From CAZBEJ01 sp964521305 (GTDB lineage Bacteria > Patescibacteriota > Microgenomatia > UBA1406 > GWC2-37-13): DNA of 11,368 nucleotides. The stretch is taken from NCBI GenBank assembly GCA_964521305.1, contig CAZFQZ010000027.1:1-11368 (forward strand), in the 5' to 3' direction. A program made the position numbers and the translations under genes. The notes under the pieces are model-generated. The model was given only the letters and a program-made list of their open reading frames with translations, had not been told where the DNA came from and searched no databases. Below are positions 5,402 through 11,368 of the stretch, one piece after another (the first letter of the stretch is position 1; each line of letters opens with the position of its first letter).

Positions 5402-7290
5402 GTAGGATTGGTTAATAGATCGATTTTCTCTTTTTTGCCTGCAATTTTCTCGAATTCCTCCTGATCCATGCTTTCATGGTGCAAAAGGAATTCGGCGATT
5501 TTATCAAGCTGTTTCCGATTTTGCTTCAGTGTTCTGGACGCTTTTTCGTACGCATCGGTTAGAATCATTTTAACCTCTTCGTCTATTTTCGCCATCATTT
5601 CCTCGGATATCTGGTTGCGTTCCATATACGATCTGCCCCACTCGGTGACGTCCATGGTCGGACCGAAGTTGACGGGACCGAGCTTGCTCATGCCGTATTC
5701 GACAACCATGGCGCGCGCGATATTGGTCGCTTGATCAAAATCATTAGCGGCACCTGTCGTGATTTCGTTGAAAACCAGTTGTTCCGCGGAACGGCCACCC
5801 ATCATGACCGCAACCTGTTCGAGAAGATGGGTGCGCGTTTCATGCAGTTTATCTTTAGCAGGCGGGATCAATGTATATCCGAGAGCAAGGCCTCTTGAAA
5901 CAATGGAAATCCTGTGTACAGGATCGGTATGGGGAAGGAAATGGGAGACGATCGCGTGACCCGCTTCGTGATATGCGGTAAGCTTCTTGTCTGCATCCGA
6001 TTGAAGTCTCTTTTTCTCCGGACCGAGTTTTACCTTTGTCGCAGCTTCTTCAAGGTCATCCATATTGATTTTTTCTTTTCCCTGTCGAGCCGCATGAATA
6101 GCAGCTTCGTTGAGCATGTTCTCCAGATCAGCTCCTGAAAAACCCACGGTTCTTCTCGCGATTTTGTCCCAATCTACGTCAGCCGCAAACGGTTTGCCTT
6201 TCGAATGGATAAGCGTGATGGCTTTTCTTCCTTCGACATCGGGATAGTCGACGATAATCCTCCGGTCGAACCTTCCCGGCCTCAGAAGCGCGGTATCGAG
6301 AAGGTCTCCCCTGTTGGTTGCCGCAATGACGACAACCTGTTCGGTTGGGTTGAATCCGTCCATTTCCACCAGGATCTGGTTGAGCGTCTGCTCCCGCTCG
6401 TCGTGGGAAGGCATCATGCCTACGGAACGAGCTCGGCCAATGGCATCGATTTCATCGATAAAAATGATGGCGGGAGCGCTCTTTTTTGCCGTAGCAAAAA
6501 GGTCTCTGACGCGCGCAGCGCCGATGCCGACCAGCATTTCCATGAATTCACTTCCCGCGATCGAGAAAAACGGCACATTCGCTTCGCCGGCTACCGCTTT
6601 TGCCAAAAGGGTTTTGCCGCATCCCGAAGGACCAACCAGTAGAACTCCTTTCGGAGTCCTTGCTCCCAGCTTTTTGTATTTATCAGGATGCTTCAAAAAG
6701 TCAACAACTTCTTCAAGCTCTTTTTTTGCTTCGTCCACCCCGGCGACACTGGCAAACGTTGTTTTAGGCATGTCTTTCGAAAACCGTTTTACTTTTGCCT
6801 GGCCGAAGGAAAATACGTTGTCCTGTGCTCCTTTAGCTTGCCTGAATAGGAAGATAAAGAAAGCGACCATTAATATAGTCGGGATGACGTTGCTCAGGAA
6901 ATTGATAAGTCCGGCAGATCCTTGGGTATCCTGTACGGAAATGTTGACGGTTGACGGACTGATGCCATAATCTTTCAATGTTTGGAAAATACCTTCGTTG
7001 GAGGATATGTATGCTACGGAGAGATTACTGTTTTTATAATAGACGAGAACTTTGTTGTCAACGACCTCCAATTTCTGGATTTTTTTGTCCTTGATGTCCT
7101 GGACGACTTGGGTAATTGATTTTTCCGGGACAGCCTGACTAAAGCTTTTGGAAACGGATTGGTATGCAAAGAACAAAAACAGCAATACAAAAAAAATAAT
7201 GAATATATTCTTAAGATCGAAACGCAAGTGGAATTCGCTGATTTTAAACTCTTGCGGCATCTGTTTGCCGTCGTTTTTTTTGGCTGGCAT
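5380..7290 (-). CDS. ftsH: ATP-dependent zinc metalloprotease FtsH
   Basis: 636 aa from ATG 7290, the family's usual size. FtsH is the hexameric membrane AAA+ protease that degrades unassembled membrane proteins and regulators. Membrane segments are at 28-46 and 133-150 with an extracytoplasmic domain between. AAA+ part: Walker A GPSGCGKT (220-227), Walker B IIFIDEIDAIG (275-285), and second region of homology ATNRGDLLDTALLRPGRFDRR (324-344). Peptidase: HEAGH zinc motif (441-445) with third ligand D517 in TTGAAND. Two departures from model FtsH: Walker A is usually GPPGTGKT, and the pore loop reads MLVGIGA (252-258), so the central-pore Phe is Leu (CTG codon). An upstream in-frame ATG at 7404 would add 38 residues but overlaps tsaC-tsaE, so it was not chosen. 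The last residues come from the repeat element at 5388-5401. Confidence 0.96.
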   Translation of the reverse strand: MPAKKNDGKQMPQEFKISEFHLRFDLKNIFIIFFVLLFLFFAYQSVSKSFSQAVPEKSITQVVQDIKDKKIQKLEVVDNKVLVYYKNSNLSVAYISSNEGIFQTLKDYGISPSTVNISVQDTQGSAGLINFLSNVIPTILMVAFFIFLFRQAKGAQDNVFSFGQAKVKRFSKDMPKTTFASVAGVDEAKKELEEVVDFLKHPDKYKKLGARTPKGVLLVGPSGCGKTLLAKAVAGEANVPFFSIAGSEFMEMLVGIGAARVRDLFATAKKSAPAIIFIDEIDAIGRARSVGMMPSHDEREQTLNQILVEMDGFNPTEQVVVIAATNRGDLLDTALLRPGRFDRRIIVDYPDVEGRKAITLIHSKGKPFAADVDWDKIARRTVGFSGADLENMLNEAAIHAARQGKEKINMDDLEEAATKVKLGPEKKRLQSDADKKLTAYHEAGHAIVSHFLPHTDPVHRISIVSRGLALGYTLIPPAKDKLHETRTHLLEQVAVMMGGRSAEQLVFNEITTGAANDFDQATNIARAMVVEYGMSKLGPVNFGPTMDVTEWGRSYMERNQISEEMMAKIDEEVKMILTDAYEKASRTLKQNRKQLDKIAEFLLHHESMDQEEFEKIAGKKEKIDLLTNPTNNPITR

Positions 7291-7330
7291 AGAACCCAAG
7301 TATAGCACTTTTTTTGCTAAAATATAACCT
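7291..7330. promoter_or_regulatory. Divergent ftsH / tsaC-tsaE promoter region
   Basis: Only 40 bp separate the two ATGs. On minus, TATACT (7304-7299) ends 8 nt before the ftsH ATG; on plus, TAAAAT (7318-7323) ends 7 nt before the tsaC-tsaE ATG. No Shine-Dalgarno or convincing -35 is present on either strand. If these are the -10 boxes, both mRNAs start at or next to their AUG. Confidence 0.45.
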
Positions 7331-8392
7331 ATGAAAATCGTGCCATTCCATGCGATAAGAGCTAAGGATGTCGTTTCGGTACTGAAGCGCAATGGTTTGG
7401 TCATAGCGCCGTCGGATACGGTTTACGGATTATTGGTTGACGCAAGAAACGGGCAGGCGGTTCAAAAACTGATCGCATTCAAAAACAGGCCGGCAGGAAA
7501 ACCAATCTCCATTTTCGTATCAGGTTTGGTTATGATGCAGGAATACGCACATATTGCTGAAGCAAATATGAAAGTGATCAAGCGGATCCTTCCTGGACCG
7601 TTTACCGTTATTTTTGAGTCAAAGCATACGGTCTCGAGTCTGCTCGAGTCGGAACGGGGAACATTGGGGATACGGTATCCGGACAACGATTTCATCACTT
7701 CACTGGTGAAAAACTACGGCAGTCCGTTGACCGCAACTTCAGCCAACCTTTCTTCGAAACCGCCGCATTACTCGGTTGATTCGCTGCTGAGAACGCTTCC
7801 CAAAGGAAAAAAAGAGCTGGTGGATTTGGTAATTGACAAGGGAAAGCTTAGCCGTAACAAACCGTCGACGATCGTAGATCTTACTACGCCGACGGTCAAA
7901 ATTCTCAGGCACGGCGATATCGTTTTTTCGGATATCCGGACATTCGAATCACATTCGACTGCCGAGACGAAAAAAATAGCAACGTTCGTGTTTGAAAAAA
8001 ACAAGGGTGAACTTGCGGTGAAACCATTGGTATTCGTCATCCGGGGAGATCTCGGTGTCGGTAAAACCATATTTGTGAAAGGGGTCGCCGAATCGCTTGG
8101 TATACATTCCGTCATCTCTCCCACCTTTGTTGTATATTACGAATATCCGGTCCATTCAACCGATGTGGATTATCTGTACCATTTTGACCTGTACAATATT
8201 GCGGAGACCGAAGAACTGAAAAATCTGAAGATTCCTTCACTGCTCGAGCCCAGAAAGCTGTTTTGTTTTGAGTGGGGAGAAAAGACCGGAGATATCATTG
8301 ACGTGTTGAAATCCAAGTCGGCAGTCGTTTACGTAAAGATGGAGTACTTCACGGAGAAGAAAAGGAGCATTATGGTAAAAAATATCAAATAA
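7331..8392 (+). CDS. TsaC-TsaE fusion: L-threonylcarbamoyladenylate synthase plus tRNA t6A ATPase
   Basis: 353 aa with two complete t6A domains in one chain. Residues 1-200 are a YrdC/Sua5 domain: PSDTVYGL (27-34), KNRPAGKPISIFV (51-63), LPGPFTVIF (87-95), GIRYPD (113-118), TATSANLS (134-141) and STIVDL (179-184). This domain makes threonylcarbamoyl-AMP from threonine, bicarbonate and ATP. A linker of about 30 residues leads to a TsaE P-loop domain (about 232-335). It has Walker A GDLGVGKT (239-246), SPTFVVYYEY (263-272), YHFDLYNI (283-290) and FEWGEK (313-318). TsaE is the ATPase that supports TsaD turnover in bacteria. The reading frame is open throughout with no stop or start at the junction, and tsaD follows 63 bp downstream, which supports a shared pathway. 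ATG start, no Shine-Dalgarno. The Sua5 C-terminal domain is absent, so the first half is TsaC-like. Confidence 0.93.
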   Translation: MKIVPFHAIRAKDVVSVLKRNGLVIAPSDTVYGLLVDARNGQAVQKLIAFKNRPAGKPISIFVSGLVMMQEYAHIAEANMKVIKRILPGPFTVIFESKHTVSSLLESERGTLGIRYPDNDFITSLVKNYGSPLTATSANLSSKPPHYSVDSLLRTLPKGKKELVDLVIDKGKLSRNKPSTIVDLTTPTVKILRHGDIVFSDIRTFESHSTAETKKIATFVFEKNKGELAVKPLVFVIRGDLGVGKTIFVKGVAESLGIHSVISPTFVVYYEYPVHSTDVDYLYHFDLYNIAETEELKNLKIPSLLEPRKLFCFEWGEKTGDIIDVLKSKSAVVYVKMEYFTEKKRSIMVKNIK

Positions 8393-8404
8393 CAAAACAT
8401 AAAT

Positions 8405-8446
8405 TTACAAAGTAATGACTAATATCTAAATATTTAATATTTGTAA
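8405..8446. repeat. AT-rich dyad between tsaC-tsaE and tsaD
   Basis: The 63-bp gap (8393-8455) is almost all A/T. TTACAAA (8405-8411) is inverted at TTTGTAA (8440-8446), around an inner palindrome TAAATATTTA (8427-8436). TAATTT (8444-8449) ends 6 nt before the tsaD ATG and could be a -10 box. Low complexity makes such dyads common, so this may be no more than an AT-rich spacer or promoter. Confidence 0.3.
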
Positions 8447-8455
8447 TTTATTATT

Positions 8456-9490
8456 ATGTTCATATTGGCAATAGAAACGTCCGCAGATGAAACTGCCGCA
8501 GCAGTAGTTGAGGAAAGAAAAATTATTTCCCAGGTGACGTATTCGCAGATCCTTATACATGCAAAATGGGGCGGGATTTACCCGACTCTTGCCAAACGGG
8601 CTCACGAGGAAAAAATAGATTCGGTTGTGGAGGAGGCGCTGGAAAAAGCGAAGATCAGCGACTTCGGCAGAGATATCGACTACATCGCGGTAACCTATGG
8701 TCCTGGTTTGGCAATCGCCTTGGAAGTAGGCATAAGAAAAGCAAAGGAACTCGCATTGCGTTACCATAAAAAAATCATTCCCGTCAACCATCTTGAAGGA
8801 CACATCTATTCGTGTTTTGTTCAAAACAGTAAGGGAAATCCGGAATCAGAATTCAGGTTCCCCTACCTTGCGTTTGTCATTTCGGGCGGACATACGGAAA
8901 TCGCGGCGTTTACCGATCAGGTGCGATATGAAGTTCTGGGACAGACGCTTGATGACGCGGCAGGTGAGGCGCTTGACAAGGCGGCCAAAATGCTTGGACT
9001 CGGGTATCCGGGCGGCCCTGTTATTGAGCGGTTGGCCAACGAAGCGGGCAACAAAGACGTATATCATTTTCCCCGGCCTATGTTGAAATCGGATGCTCTG
9101 GATTTTTCTTTTTCCGGTCTGAAAACGTCGCTGTTCTATTTTCTTAAGAGTATGGATGAAGATAAAAAATTGGGTGTTTTGAAGGATCTTTGCAGTTCGT
9201 ATCAGGAAGCGGTATTCGATACGTTAGCGTATAAATTGGAGAAAGCGATGAAACGAACAGGTATATGTCGTGTTGTGGTCGGCGGCGGCGTAAGCGCAAA
9301 CAAACACTTGAGGCTGAAATTCAGGCGGCTGACAGAAAAACATCATGGCCGGGTTTTGTTTCCACCGTATCCATACCTGACCGGTGACAATGCCGCCATG
9401 ATCGGGGTCGCCGCATATTATAAAGCGCAAAAAAACATATTCGTGGAGGATGTAGAGAGTTTGGATCGGATTCCCCGACTCACCTTGTAA
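8456..9490 (+). CDS. tsaD: tRNA N6-adenosine threonylcarbamoyltransferase TsaD
   Basis: 344 aa, full family length. TsaD transfers the threonylcarbamoyl group from TC-AMP to A37 of ANN-decoding tRNAs, working with TsaB and TsaE in bacteria. Motifs in order: AIETSADET (5-13), GGIYPTLAKRAH (39-50), YGPGL (81-85), the metal pair H112 and H116 in NHLEGH, SGGHT (143-147), DDAAGEALDKAAKMLGLGYPGG (166-187), FSFSGLKT (217-224), GGGVSAN (276-282), and metal ligand D311 in TGDNAAM. The usual ETSCDET has Ala instead of Cys at position 10. It shares strand and pathway with tsaC-tsaE just upstream. TsaB is not in the window. ATG start without Shine-Dalgarno. Confidence 0.96.
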   Translation: MFILAIETSADETAAAVVEERKIISQVTYSQILIHAKWGGIYPTLAKRAHEEKIDSVVEEALEKAKISDFGRDIDYIAVTYGPGLAIALEVGIRKAKELALRYHKKIIPVNHLEGHIYSCFVQNSKGNPESEFRFPYLAFVISGGHTEIAAFTDQVRYEVLGQTLDDAAGEALDKAAKMLGLGYPGGPVIERLANEAGNKDVYHFPRPMLKSDALDFSFSGLKTSLFYFLKSMDEDKKLGVLKDLCSSYQEAVFDTLAYKLEKAMKRTGICRVVVGGGVSANKHLRLKFRRLTEKHHGRVLFPPYPYLTGDNAAMIGVAAYYKAQKNIFVEDVESLDRIPRLTL

Positions 9491-9491
9491 T

Positions 9492-9550
9492 CCCGTTGTG
9501 ACAACAGGGTAAATAGTATTTGCATCTTATACTGATGCACATTCATGTGC
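9492..9550 (+). other. Hairpin cluster after tsaD
   Basis: Just past the tsaD stop, CCCGTTG and CAACAGGG (9492-9509) form a 7-bp stem with one bulged A and a 3-nt loop. Next come TGCATC/GATGCA (9521-9526 and 9534-9539) and GCACA/TGTGC (9537-9541 and 9546-9550). The last two share bases 9537-9539, so they cannot form together. No T-tract follows any of them, so a classic intrinsic terminator is not supported; they may protect the tsaD mRNA end or be a weak attenuator. Confidence 0.35.
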
Positions 9551-9562
9551 GGAGGATATATA

Positions 9563-9591
9563 TTGACAATTCGGCAATAATCTATTAAACT
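9563..9591 (+). promoter_or_regulatory. Promoter of the rrf2-suf operon
   Basis: Consensus -35 TTGACA (9563-9568), 17-bp spacer, -10 TAAACT (9586-9591), predicting a start near 9598 and a leader of about 10 nt. A second -10-like TACTAT (9594-9599) ends 8 nt before ATG. The -35 lies in an imperfect palindrome ATTGACAATTCGGCAAT (9562-9578, six of eight pairs match), a plausible operator for the Rrf2 protein encoded next. The position of the promoter is well supported; the operator is inference. Confidence 0.6.
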
Positions 9592-9607
9592 ATTACTATC
9601 ATCGTAT

Positions 9608-10018
9608 ATGTTAAATATAACCAAACAATCTGACTACGGTTTGTTATTCATTTCATACTTGATGGAACGGGATGGATATGTGCCGTTGTCTGCTTTGATA
9701 AAAGAAACCAAACTTCCTCCCCGGTTTCTGGCTCGCATTGCCGCAGAACTTGTCAAACACAATATCGTAAAAAGCAAAGAAGGGAAAATCGGAGGTTACA
9801 TAGTAACCGAAAAAGCAAAGGAAATGTCTTTGTATGATTACCTTAGGATATTTGAAGGTGAGCTTGCGTTAACCAAATGTACCAATCCGAACTATAAATG
9901 CGTATGGGAATATATGTGCATACACAAAAGTTTTCTTCGACACAAACTCCATGACATTATCGGTGAGGAGCTCAAGAAGTGGAAAATAAAAGACCTCTTT
10001 AAGAATAACCTCAATTGA
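9608..10018 (+). CDS. Rrf2-family Fe-S-responsive transcriptional regulator (IscR/SufR-like)
   Basis: 136 aa. The N-terminal winged helix (about 1-80) opens with MLNITKQSDYGLLFISYL and contains the family pattern PRFLARIAAELVKHNIVKSKEGKIGGY (38-64), where the last residues form the wing. The effector region has C91, C98, C104 and H106, spaced Cys-x6-Cys-x5-Cys-x-His. IscR uses three Cys and one His to hold a [2Fe-2S] cluster (Cys-x5-Cys-x5-Cys-x2-His), so the same chemistry is likely here with slightly altered spacing. As the first gene before sufC and sufB it most likely autoregulates the operon according to Fe-S or iron status. No HTH of another family is seen. ATG start, no Shine-Dalgarno. 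TGA stop, which rules out TGA recoding here. Confidence 0.92.
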   Translation: MLNITKQSDYGLLFISYLMERDGYVPLSALIKETKLPPRFLARIAAELVKHNIVKSKEGKIGGYIVTEKAKEMSLYDYLRIFEGELALTKCTNPNYKCVWEYMCIHKSFLRHKLHDIIGEELKKWKIKDLFKNNLN

Positions 10019-10032
10019 GTCAAAATCACATC

Positions 10033-10749
10033 ATGCTGTCGCTCAAAAAACTGACCGTTTCGGTCGCAAACAAAAAAATACTGAACGATATTGATTTTAC
10101 CTTTGAAAAAGGCAAGACATATGCAATCATGGGTCCGAACGGATCAGGAAAATCCACACTGGCCCACGCGGTCATGGGTCATCCGGCATATTCGGTCAAC
10201 TCAAAATCAAGAATACTATTTAATAACAAAAGAATAGATGATCTTACTCCGGACAAACGGGCGCAATCAGGCATCTTTCTTTCTTTCCAGACCCCGTTGC
10301 CTTTATCAGGGGTTACGGTGTTCCAGCTGTTGAGGCTTGCGCTTTCAGGTAAAAAAGACCCGCTGGCAGTCCAGATCACAATGCGTTTATACGCCAAAGC
10401 TTTAAAAATTCCGGATGAGTTATTGCAGAGATCATTGAATGAAGGCGCCTCCGGCGGTGAGAAAAAAAAGCTTGAAGTCCTGCAGGCAGCTGTGTTGGAC
10501 GCGTCGTTGCAGATATACGACGAAGTGGATACGGGCGTCGACGTTGACGCATTAAAGACAATCGCAGAGTTTATCAAGAAAAATCAGAAAGATAAAACAT
10601 ACATTCTTATCACCCATTACAACCGCATATTGAAATATTTGAAACCTGATTACGTTTTGGTTCTTATCAAAGGAAAAATCGCCAAAGTGGGTGATTATCG
10701 GCTGGCAAAGACAGTGGAACAAAAGGGATATGAGAAATTAATCCAATAA
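10033..10749 (+). CDS. sufC: Fe-S cluster assembly ATPase SufC
   Basis: 238 aa from ATG 10033 (MLSLKKLTVSV, aligning with the usual SufC N-terminus); an in-frame TTG at 10015 overlapping the rrf2 stop would add six residues. SufC is the ABC-type ATPase of the SufBC(D) scaffold that builds Fe-S clusters in the cytoplasm. Seen: Walker A GPNGSGKS (34-41), Q-loop FLSFQTP (82-88), signature ASGGEKKKLEVLQ (139-151), Walker B IYDEVDTGVDVDAL (161-174) and H-loop H195 in ITHYNR. No membrane segments, as expected. The signature is slightly off the common FSGGEKKR and the Walker B core is IYDE rather than ILDE. The catalytic Lys, Asp, Glu and His are kept. It lies 14 nt after rrf2 and 2 nt before sufB. 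Confidence 0.95.
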   Translation: MLSLKKLTVSVANKKILNDIDFTFEKGKTYAIMGPNGSGKSTLAHAVMGHPAYSVNSKSRILFNNKRIDDLTPDKRAQSGIFLSFQTPLPLSGVTVFQLLRLALSGKKDPLAVQITMRLYAKALKIPDELLQRSLNEGASGGEKKKLEVLQAAVLDASLQIYDEVDTGVDVDALKTIAEFIKKNQKDKTYILITHYNRILKYLKPDYVLVLIKGKIAKVGDYRLAKTVEQKGYEKLIQ

Positions 10750-10751
10750 CC

Positions 10752-11368
10752 ATGCAACAGCAACAAGACATACAGTTCGATTACCGTTTCGGGTTTTCGG
10801 TCCCGCATACCAATGTGTTCAAGGTAAAAAAAGGATTGAATGAAAAAACCGTTTATACCATTTCCAAAATGAAAGGCGAGCCTGACTGGATGACCGAAAA
10901 ACGACTGAAAGCCTATGTGATCTTCAAACAAAAACCAATGCCCGCATGGGGTGCTGATTTGTCGAAGATAGATTTTGACAATATTTATTACTATATCAAG
11001 CCTATTGATTCCCAGGTATCTTCATGGGAAGATCTTCCGAAAGGCATAAAAGATACCTATGACCGGATCGGGGTTCCCGAGGCGGAAAAGAAATTCCTGG
11101 CAGGAGTATCCGCACAGTTCGAATCGGAAGTGGTGTACGAAAGCATCAGTAAAGAATTGGAAAAAATGGGCGTGTTGTTTTGCGACATGGATACGGCCTT
11201 GAAAAAATATCCGTCCATCGTACAACAGTATTTCGGCACGGTAATTCCCGCTCACGACAATAAATTTGCGGCGCTTAATTCAGCGGTTTGGTCAGGAGGG
11301 TCATTTGTTTATGTGCCAAAAGGCGTGCGCGTGAAGCTGCCGCTTCAGGCATATTTCCGCATCAATGC
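10752..11368 (+). CDS. sufB: Fe-S cluster assembly protein SufB, N-terminal part (runs off the window)
   Basis: 205 codons plus two bases are visible; the C-terminal half, including the beta-helix core and cluster ligands, is outside. Recognisable SufB stretches are EPDWMTEKRLKAY (43-55), FCDMDTALKKYP (143-154), FGTVIP (161-166) and DNKFAALNSAVWSGGSFVYV (169-188), which are far closer to SufB than to SufD. SufB is the scaffold on which the cluster is built, paired with SufC from the gene 2 nt upstream. That spacing implies translational coupling. ATG start. SufD, SufS and SufU are not within the window. Too little is present to judge whether SufB acts as a SufB2C2 complex here. Confidence 0.95.
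   Translation, partial: MQQQQDIQFDYRFGFSVPHTNVFKVKKGLNEKTVYTISKMKGEPDWMTEKRLKAYVIFKQKPMPAWGADLSKIDFDNIYYYIKPIDSQVSSWEDLPKGIKDTYDRIGVPEAEKKFLAGVSAQFESEVVYESISKELEKMGVLFCDMDTALKKYPSIVQQYFGTVIPAHDNKFAALNSAVWSGGSFVYVPKGVRVKLPLQAYFRIN

Noticed and set aside
7291..7404. In-frame ATG at 7404 giving a 674-aa FtsH
   Set aside because: It would run through the divergent promoter and into the start of tsaC-tsaE. The extra 38 residues have no FtsH character, and ATG 7290 gives a normal-sized protein.
9492..9509. Intrinsic terminator after tsaD
   Set aside because: The stem is adequate, but the following bases (TAAATAGTATT) lack a T-run, so it is listed only as a hairpin.
10015..10032. TTG start for sufC overlapping the rrf2 TGA
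   Set aside because: ATG 10033 aligns with the normal SufC N-terminus. TTG starts for the CAP gene (3355) and the exonuclease (5308) were set aside for the same reason: a good ATG lies just inside.

Overview
The window looks like a core-genome stretch of a small-genome bacterium, most likely a Candidate Phyla Radiation (Patescibacteria) member. This is inferred from gene style: a stand-alone 5'-nuclease without a polymerase, a TsaC-TsaE fusion, a CvpA-CAP fusion, tight gene packing and divergent signature motifs. No 16S sequence is present to prove it. TAA and TGA both end genes of normal length, so the standard bacterial code applies. There is no phage, transposase, integrase or CRISPR array.

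Layout. 1-171 (+) is the 3' end of secA. 188-1960 (-) is glmS, 1961-2245 is intergenic and 2246-3286 (-) is a CNNM/CorC-type membrane protein. 3287-3369 is a divergent promoter region holding a perfect palindrome. 3370-4353 (+) is a CvpA-CAP fusion. 4376-5302 (-) is a 5'-3' exonuclease that lies downstream of ftsH (5380-7290, -), with a palindromic repeat element between them. A 40-bp divergent promoter separates ftsH from tsaC-tsaE (7331-8392, +) and tsaD (8456-9490, +). The window ends in an iron-sulfur operon: rrf2 (9608-10018), sufC (10033-10749) and sufB (10752 to the edge, incomplete).

Functions. Protein export (SecA), amino-sugar synthesis for cell-wall precursors (GlmS), metal transport or sensing (CNNM), a membrane-anchored secreted CAP domain, Okazaki-fragment or repair nuclease, membrane proteolysis (FtsH), the t6A37 tRNA modification (TsaC, TsaE and TsaD; TsaB is not here), and Fe-S assembly (SufB/SufC) under an Rrf2 regulator with Cys/His cluster ligands.

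Best candidates for something undescribed. First, a probable small-RNA gene on the minus strand between the CNNM gene and glmS (about 2069-2212): a TTGACA/17 bp/TACCAT promoter, three hairpins and an intrinsic terminator with seven Us. It contains the window's only long Shine-Dalgarno-like run, paired to an anti-SD-like strand. Second, none of the ten visible gene starts has a Shine-Dalgarno motif, and five have a -10-like hexamer 6-8 nt before ATG, which suggests leaderless transcripts. Third, the stand-alone exonuclease ends in QLGLF, a sliding-clamp-binding motif. Fourth, the TsaC-TsaE fusion sits next to tsaD. Fifth, an inverted-repeat element runs into the 3' end of ftsH.
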